From Paenibacillus sp. HW567 (GTDB lineage Bacteria; Bacillota; Bacilli; Paenibacillales; Paenibacillaceae): a stretch of DNA of 64,000 nt. The first letter of the stretch is position 1; every line of letters begins with the position of its first letter. Shown here piece by piece: positions 59,153-64,000 of this stretch. The stretch is taken from the NCBI RefSeq assembly GCF_000374185.1, contig NZ_KB910518.1, positions 5,008,530 to 5,072,529 on the forward strand, given 5' to 3'. The translations under genes and the position numbers were made by a program. The notes beneath the pieces were generated by a model, which saw nothing but the letters and a program-made list of their open reading frames with translations, had not been told where the DNA came from and made no database searches.

Positions 59153-60368
59153 TTTCAATAGCTTATTAAAATTTAATATTCTTAATCATATCCAGTATTT
59201 CCGTGTATGTCTATAGAAAAGCTATTCCATCCGCTGCGGGCCGGGCAGTAAGATAGTTAACGGATAGGGAGTTAGCTGCTGCGTAAGGTGGTTAGTGGAT
59301 GGGGGGGGGCTACTGCGTGTGGTGGTTAGTGTATTGGTGGTTGGCTGCTGCGTTTGGTGGTTAGTGGATGGGTGGCTGGCTAATGTGTGTGGTGGTTAGG
59401 TGGCTGGCTGCTGCGTAAGGTGGTTAGTGGTTAGGTGGGCTGGCTAATGTGTGTGGTGGTTAGGTGGTTGGCTGCTGCGTTTGGTGGTTAGTTCATGGGT
59501 GGTTGGCTAATGCGTGTGGTGGTTAGTGGATTGGTAGCTGGCTACTGCGTAAGGTGGTTAGTGGTTAGGTGGGCTGGCTAATGTGTGTGGTGGTTAGGTG
59601 GTTGGCTGCTGCGCAAGGTGGTTAGTGGATGGGCAATTGTGCTACGGCGGTAACTAGTGCATTTGGAACTGCCTGCGGCATGCGGCGTTAGTTCATGGGT
59701 AGCTGGCTACTTTCGTGCGGTGATTCGTTCATGGCCACTTGCTGCTTCATTTGGTGATTTGCAGACTGTTCAGCGGTTTCCTCCTAATGCCAGCGGTCAG
59801 CATCATCTCCTGATCGGATGAGTCTGCCCGTTGGGACGGACCGAGCAGCTCTTATTACTACTGGAAGTCCTTTTTCTGCAAGTGAACGGACTCCAGCGCC
59901 GTTATGAGCGGACATTTACCCCAAATATACCTGCCGAAGAGGCGATAAGGACTTTACGGTCCGCTAGCTCGGGCAAATGTATCCTTTCGGGAAAATAAGG
60001 GCCGTACGGTCCACAAGGAACAGGAGGATGGATACAACGAATCCCTCTCTCCCCAAACCACAAAGGCTCCATCCTAAGCCGCAGATTTAGAACGGATGCT
60101 CCTCAAGGGGGACAATAGGTGGAACAGTATCACTAAAACATCGCTTCTCCCCTACTTGAGGCCGGAATAGGCTGGATTAGTATACTTTTTACCACTTAAT
60201 TTCTTAATATATTCGTTGTTACTAGAATTAGCGGGAGAAATTCCATTAGTGCTCTAATTTGTTACTGGCGTTTGGGCAAGGGGCTTGGAGTGGGTCGGAG
60301 CTATGGTTCGCGGCCCGGTACTTGAAGCCTGTGTAAGCCGTGGTCTTGGGTCAGGAGGACAAGTAACT
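59153..60368. repeat. Long intergenic stretch with GT-rich degenerate tandem repeat
   Basis: No gene seen in 1.2 kb. From about 59260 to 59640 some eleven units of 28-36 bases repeat, each with GGTGGTTAG, then a GGnTGG part and a GGCTGCTGCGT or GGCTAATGTGT end, the two endings roughly alternating. The plus strand is nearly free of C. A nine-G run occurs near 59300. From about 59880 to 60030 there is a different piece with GGACTTTACGGTCCG- and GGGCCGTACGGTCC-like words, resembling intergenic repeats known from Paenibacillus. Confidence 0.7.
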
Positions 60369-60430
60369 AAAAAAATCCTGAACCGCACAATACGCCTTCT
60401 ATATATCAGCGTATCGTTGCGGTTCAGGAT
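60369..60430 (-). terminator. Terminator of the GAP1-like gene
   Basis: ATCCTGAACCGCA/TGCGGTTCAGGAT is a perfect 13-bp stem with an inner ATACGC/GCGTAT stem, followed by seven T residues (TTTTTTT) on the minus strand. Confidence 0.93.
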
Positions 60431-60463
60431 CATGTGCACAGGCTTAACCTAAGCTGCTGTGCT

Positions 60464-63400
60464 TTATTTGGCCTTCTTGCCCGGACTTGGACTCGCCGTA
60501 GGCGAAGGTTCGGCGGCTGGAGAGGCCTCCGCCCCAGCACTTGGGGTGCTGTCTGTGACAGCCCCCAATGCCGGCTGCAGGGTCAGTGTATACTCCCCTG
60601 CCTTGATCACGTCGCCCGAGGCCAGCTTCGCGCCGGCCTCCAGTTGCACGGTCACCTCGTATGCGGATGCCTCCGGCACCGCTCCCGAGGCTCCCGGGCT
60701 TCCCTGCGCGGTGTCACCCGCCGCAGGGGAAGGCGTGGCCGCGCCGGCGTTCCCGCCCGCGGCCTCTTGGTTCACGGCGCCTTCGTTCGCGCCGTCAGCA
60801 CCTGCGGATGCAGCCGCATCCGCACCATCCCCCGCGGGCGCGCTGGCTTTCGCGCCTCCCTTAGACCCGGCGCCCGCTCCTGCGGCAGCGCCGTCACCCC
60901 CGGCAGGCGCGCTCGCAGACGCGCCGCCAGGGTCAGCGGCTGCCTCGCCAGCAGCCGCCTCCGGCGAGGCGACGAGGCAACTGCCGGTCGTCGCCTCGAC
61001 CGTGTAGTCCTCCGTCACATCGCCGGAGGACACCACGCTGATCTCCGCCGGATGGAAGGCGGAGCAGTCGGCGACAGCAGCGAAGGTGAACACCAGGCTG
61101 CTGGAGTTTGCCCCGCTGCCAAGCCGGACGGTGGCGGGAGGCAGCCCGCCGGCCCCGTTCGTGGCGCTTGGCAGCGCGCTGTTCGCCGGCAGGGCAGTGT
61201 CCGAACTGTCCGGCCGGAGCATGCTGATTGTGATGATCGCGGCTATCAGCAGAACACCCAGGATACAGCCGGAGATCAGGATTTGAAATCGGCTGCGGCT
61301 GACCCACCGCGCCAGCGGCGAAGCGAGCTGGGAGCGTGCTTCGTTATAGACATTTTGCAGTGCCGGACCTGCGGCCGAGACATAGCTTTTGCGGAAATCC
61401 CGGTTCTTGAACGCCTCGCGGTCACTGCTGACAAAATATTTCAGAATCGCCCGCCGGTAGCCCGGCCATAGCTTCTTATTCGATATAGAAAATAGCGGAT
61501 TGCCCTGTGACCAGGCCAGGAAACGGTACACCGTCTCTTTGTCATTCCCCGCCTTGCGCTTCACCAGCTCCAAAAGCGTGTCATAATCCAGCGGCCCGTC
61601 CTTACGGTCACTGCTGTGATAAAAGGCCAGCGGCAGCCGTTCGAATGGCTCGATGCTGCGCGACTCCTTCAGCCAGCGCCGTCCAAGGAGCTGCACATCA
61701 TCCAGCTCCCGCGGCGACAGTCCGGCAAATATCTCCTCAGTCGGATTCTCCTCCCCGAACCAGCGGTAAGCGGCCCGGAGAGCGCCCATCTTTTGCCGGG
61801 TGATTGAGTCCAGGGGCGGCTGCCAATCAGCCATTTCCCGGTAGCGCAAAAAAGAAATCTCCAGCAACTGCTCCTGTGTCAGCTCGTCCAAAGACACCCG
61901 GCTTAGCAGGAAGCGGTCCGCCGCCGTTTCCAGCTCCTCGAGCAGCAGCATAGCTTCAGGATAGAGTCCGCTGCCTCTGCGGCGCTCTTTTTCGGCCTTG
62001 TCTACCGACTCGTGGATCGCGGCCACCGCCGCCACCGGATCACTCTCCTGCCGCAGCTTCTCCAGCAGATAATCCTTCACCGTATCACGGACAAAAGACT
62101 GCTGCAGCGCTTCCGGCAGAAATCTGCCCCAATGGGCCACAAACCGCAGAACCTCAGCCGATTTTGCCGCCGACGACAGCCGAAGCTCCATATAAGGCTC
62201 CAGCAGCGCTTTGCGGAAGTATGGCTGTGCCAGCACTCTTTTGAAGAAGGACGCGCTTAACTCATCATTGCTCTCGATAATGCCGTAAGCCCCCGACAGC
62301 GCATCCTCACGGCCCGCAGCCTGGGCATTCAGCATCCCGTTGATGAAATAATCGACGATTTTGACCCGGTAATTGTGGCCCCTCAGCCTAAAATACTCCT
62401 CAAACCGCTCCAGAATCTCCGACACCGGAATGCCCTGCTGGCGGATCAGATCGTATTCGCGGTCGAAGCGCTCCAGGAACATATCGTTCAGCCGCACACG
62501 TGACTCAAGCGCACCCTCCGGCTTCAGGTAGGACAGCAATCCGCCCAGCACTGCCTGCTTGTTCTCTGTGTACAGACTCTCATTGCCCTGCTCAATCTCA
62601 TAGAACACCGCCAGCTCGTTGTACACCGCGAGCGACAGCTTGCGTTCCAGGCTTTCACCGGTCAGCAGCGAGTCAGCGAATCTGGCGAAATCCTCAAGTC
62701 CGCGTCCCGTCTGCTGGAGTGTCTTCCAGGCCAGCTCGGCGTACGGCTGACCCGAGTCGCCAAAGTCCGTATTGAGAATCCGACCCGAAGCCAGATCGAA
62801 CACAAAATCCTTCTCAATACTACGGTCGCCAGGGCGAATTGAGCCTTTTTCAACAAAGGTCAGATGGATATATTTGCGGCTTTTCGGCTCATTAGCGTAG
62901 GTAATCACACCTAATCTGCGGCGGAAATCGTAAGGCAAGGCTGCGAAAAGAACCTCTGTCAGTTCCACTGCACGCCGGGACAAATCAGTTACCGGTACAT
63001 CCAGGGCTACATATATTTTTTTCTTGCCTGCCACCGAAGACATCACTGCCTGCAGCAGCGCTTTGAACAAGTCTTCCGTAAATCCGAGAGCGCGCAAGGT
63101 GCTTTGCGGATCAGCGTTCTGCTCCTTCTGGGCTGTAGGGATATCCGCTAACTCAGGCAGAGCTCCGCCCAGCTCTCCAGTATAGTTTTCAGCAAAATCA
63201 GCATGCAGATAGGTCCGGTAGCTCTCCAGAATCTCCTCTGAACGAAGTGGCGGCACTACAAAGTTATGGGCAAAAAAAGCACTCCGCTGCCCGGTGAAAT
63301 CCACTGCCTGGAAGCGGCTCTGTCCGAGCACGGTCTCGCCCGATTCCGTATGGAACAAGTGCAGCGCAGCAGGGTACATCTCCTCATTCTTCTCGCCGCG

Positions 63401-63580
63401 CGCCGTAAGCTCTGCCGGAGCATCATAAAGACAGAACGGATGCAGAATTTTTTTGACAAAATTATTGTCCAGACTTTCCGACTTCGCTACAGTATCGAAG
63501 CCTTCTGTCCCCCGATACACGCCGCGGCGTTCCCGGGTGTACATCTGCTGGGTAATCCTGGACCCTGAAAATCTGTTCAC
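60464..63580 (-). CDS. GAP1-like GTPase-associated protein with C-terminal membrane anchor
   Basis: 1038 residues. The N-terminal 130 (RITQQMYTRERRGVYRGTEGFDTVAKS, ILHPFCLYDAP, ETVLGQSRF) resemble the GAP1-N2 domain of GTPase-associated proteins. A long helical middle (about 180-740) has no motif I can name. Near residue 785 lies a single membrane helix (FQILISGCILGVLLIAAIITI). The outer 230 residues are beta-like, then Ala/Gly/Pro low-complexity, then VTVQLEAGAKLASGDVIKAGEYTLTLQP. It overlaps the GTPase gene by 4 bases. Such pairs were proposed to be NTP-dependent conflict or signalling systems; the exact role is unknown. Confidence 0.72.
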   Translation of the reverse strand: MNRFSGSRITQQMYTRERRGVYRGTEGFDTVAKSESLDNNFVKKILHPFCLYDAPAELTARGEKNEEMYPAALHLFHTESGETVLGQSRFQAVDFTGQRSAFFAHNFVVPPLRSEEILESYRTYLHADFAENYTGELGGALPELADIPTAQKEQNADPQSTLRALGFTEDLFKALLQAVMSSVAGKKKIYVALDVPVTDLSRRAVELTEVLFAALPYDFRRRLGVITYANEPKSRKYIHLTFVEKGSIRPGDRSIEKDFVFDLASGRILNTDFGDSGQPYAELAWKTLQQTGRGLEDFARFADSLLTGESLERKLSLAVYNELAVFYEIEQGNESLYTENKQAVLGGLLSYLKPEGALESRVRLNDMFLERFDREYDLIRQQGIPVSEILERFEEYFRLRGHNYRVKIVDYFINGMLNAQAAGREDALSGAYGIIESNDELSASFFKRVLAQPYFRKALLEPYMELRLSSAAKSAEVLRFVAHWGRFLPEALQQSFVRDTVKDYLLEKLRQESDPVAAVAAIHESVDKAEKERRRGSGLYPEAMLLLEELETAADRFLLSRVSLDELTQEQLLEISFLRYREMADWQPPLDSITRQKMGALRAAYRWFGEENPTEEIFAGLSPRELDDVQLLGRRWLKESRSIEPFERLPLAFYHSSDRKDGPLDYDTLLELVKRKAGNDKETVYRFLAWSQGNPLFSISNKKLWPGYRRAILKYFVSSDREAFKNRDFRKSYVSAAGPALQNVYNEARSQLASPLARWVSRSRFQILISGCILGVLLIAAIITISMLRPDSSDTALPANSALPSATNGAGGLPPATVRLGSGANSSSLVFTFAAVADCSAFHPAEISVVSSGDVTEDYTVEATTGSCLVASPEAAAGEAAADPGGASASAPAGGDGAAAGAGAGSKGGAKASAPAGDGADAAASAGADGANEGAVNQEAAGGNAGAATPSPAAGDTAQGSPGASGAVPEASAYEVTVQLEAGAKLASGDVIKAGEYTLTLQPALGAVTDSTPSAGAEASPAAEPSPTASPSPGKKAK

Positions 63581-64000
63581 GGCCCGTCGCTCCCCTCAAT
63601 ATAGCTCAGCTTATGCAGCAGCCAGATGAATGGCTCGTCCACGCGGATCGGGCTGACTACACCCTCTATCCGCTGATTCACCGGATTGCTGCCCAGCGCT
63701 GATACGGCAAAATAACCCGTGTTCGCAAAATACACATCCATCGTATCCTTGAACGGACGGTCCACCTTCTCGATAAAACGGCGGATTTCGCCGTTAATAT
63801 TATGGAATTCGTCCAGATTCAGCGTTTTTCGGTGCACATAGTTGTTGAACACATTGCTGTTGGACTTGATATAATCGCCGTCCTCATCCTTGAGCGAATG
63901 CAGCATATCGCTTTTGGCCAGCACAACCGCCGTTGGAATCTCGGTTTTGCTCTTCTCCTGGTAGGCGATGAAATCGCCGAACAGGGTCAGCACCACATCG
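63577..64000 (-). CDS. GTPase-like protein, C-terminal part (cut by window edge)
   Basis: The frame is open to the window edge; about 140 C-terminal residues are visible. IPTAVVLAKSDML looks like strand beta-5 with a (N/A)KxD guanine-specificity motif, and TGYFAVSALGS the G5 region (SA). This fits a TRAFAC-type GTPase of the kind found with GAP1 proteins (double-GTPase group). The P-loop is outside the window. The stop overlaps the GAP1-like start (ATGA), so the two are translated together. Confidence 0.7.
   Translation of the reverse strand, partial: DVVLTLFGDFIAYQEKSKTEIPTAVVLAKSDMLHSLKDEDGDYIKSNSNVFNNYVHRKTLNLDEFHNINGEIRRFIEKVDRPFKDTMDVYFANTGYFAVSALGSNPVNQRIEGVVSPIRVDEPFIWLLHKLSYIEGSDGP

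Noticed and set aside
60434..61471. 345-residue plus-strand frame opposite the GAP1-like gene
   Set aside because: An Arg/Gly-rich shadow created by the GC-rich Ala/Gly/Pro coding region on the minus strand.

Overview
The window looks like a low-GC Gram-positive spore-former of the Paenibacillus type. The evidence is strong AGGAGG-like ribosome sites, SLH-anchored surface protein, copper-amine-oxidase-like stalk domains on exported proteins, ytrA/ytrB-type GntR-ABC genes, a qoxABCD quinol oxidase, an mhqO-type dioxygenase and Paenibacillus-style intergenic repeats. No rRNA, standard tRNA, CRISPR array or intact insertion sequence was seen. Genus assignment is inference.

Layout. 1-6.3 kb: a truncated gene end, a decayed small gene, then minus-strand housekeeping genes (leucine dehydrogenase, pirin, nitroreductase with Rrf2 regulator, manganese pyrophosphatase ppaC). 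6.4-14 kb: an iron-type uptake operon with two Fur-box-like sites, a PchR-like AraC regulator, an ECF S component, two YbtPQ-like ABC half-transporters, EcfT and a double EcfA. 14.2-18 kb: an RNA-repair operon (rtcB, a tRNA-like RNA, slipin) with a long leader of two small ORFs and three terminators. 18-23.1 kb: AAC(3)-like acetyltransferase, ring-cleaving dioxygenase, Sfp-type transferase, HAD nucleotidase and a TagO/WecA-like enzyme. 23.1-29.5 kb: a second RNA-repair operon rlaP-hen1-pnkp-kptA with mug at its end, again behind a leader ORF and terminator. 29.5-35.5 kb: ytrA-type GntR operon, MFS exporter and its TetR regulator. 35.5-39.2 kb: repeat arrays, a MarR-regulated frameshifted oxidoreductase and remnants of a glycosidase and an integrase. 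39.4-49.2 kb: polysaccharide deacetylase, qoxABCD, a beta-helix surface protein and a chemoreceptor. 49.4-59.2 kb: a cobalamin-riboswitch operon. 59.2-64 kb: GT-rich tandem repeats and a GAP1-like/GTPase pair cut by the window edge.

Two systems stand out. First, the two RNA-repair operons, 11 kb apart, share an almost identical promoter (AGGTTGACAG, three variable bases, CTGGAATA, then a TAnGCT -10 at the same distance). In both, a short well-initiated ORF is followed by an intrinsic terminator before the first repair gene. This suggests one regulon for ligation by RtcB and for Pnkp/Hen1/RlaP/KptA repair, with attenuation possibly sensing translation through damaged tRNA. Between rtcB and slipin lies a 105-nt cloverleaf-like RNA with a consensus T-loop but no normal anticodon arm.

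Second, the cobalamin operon encodes a 1736-residue surface protein that combines two alpha/alpha-barrel regions with four DUF4430-type modules and SLH anchors. That is the domain pairing of human intrinsic factor and transcobalamin. It is followed by a DUF4430 lipoprotein and a complete ECF transporter. The model is a cell-wall B12 capture chain handing cobalamin to a CbrT-like importer.
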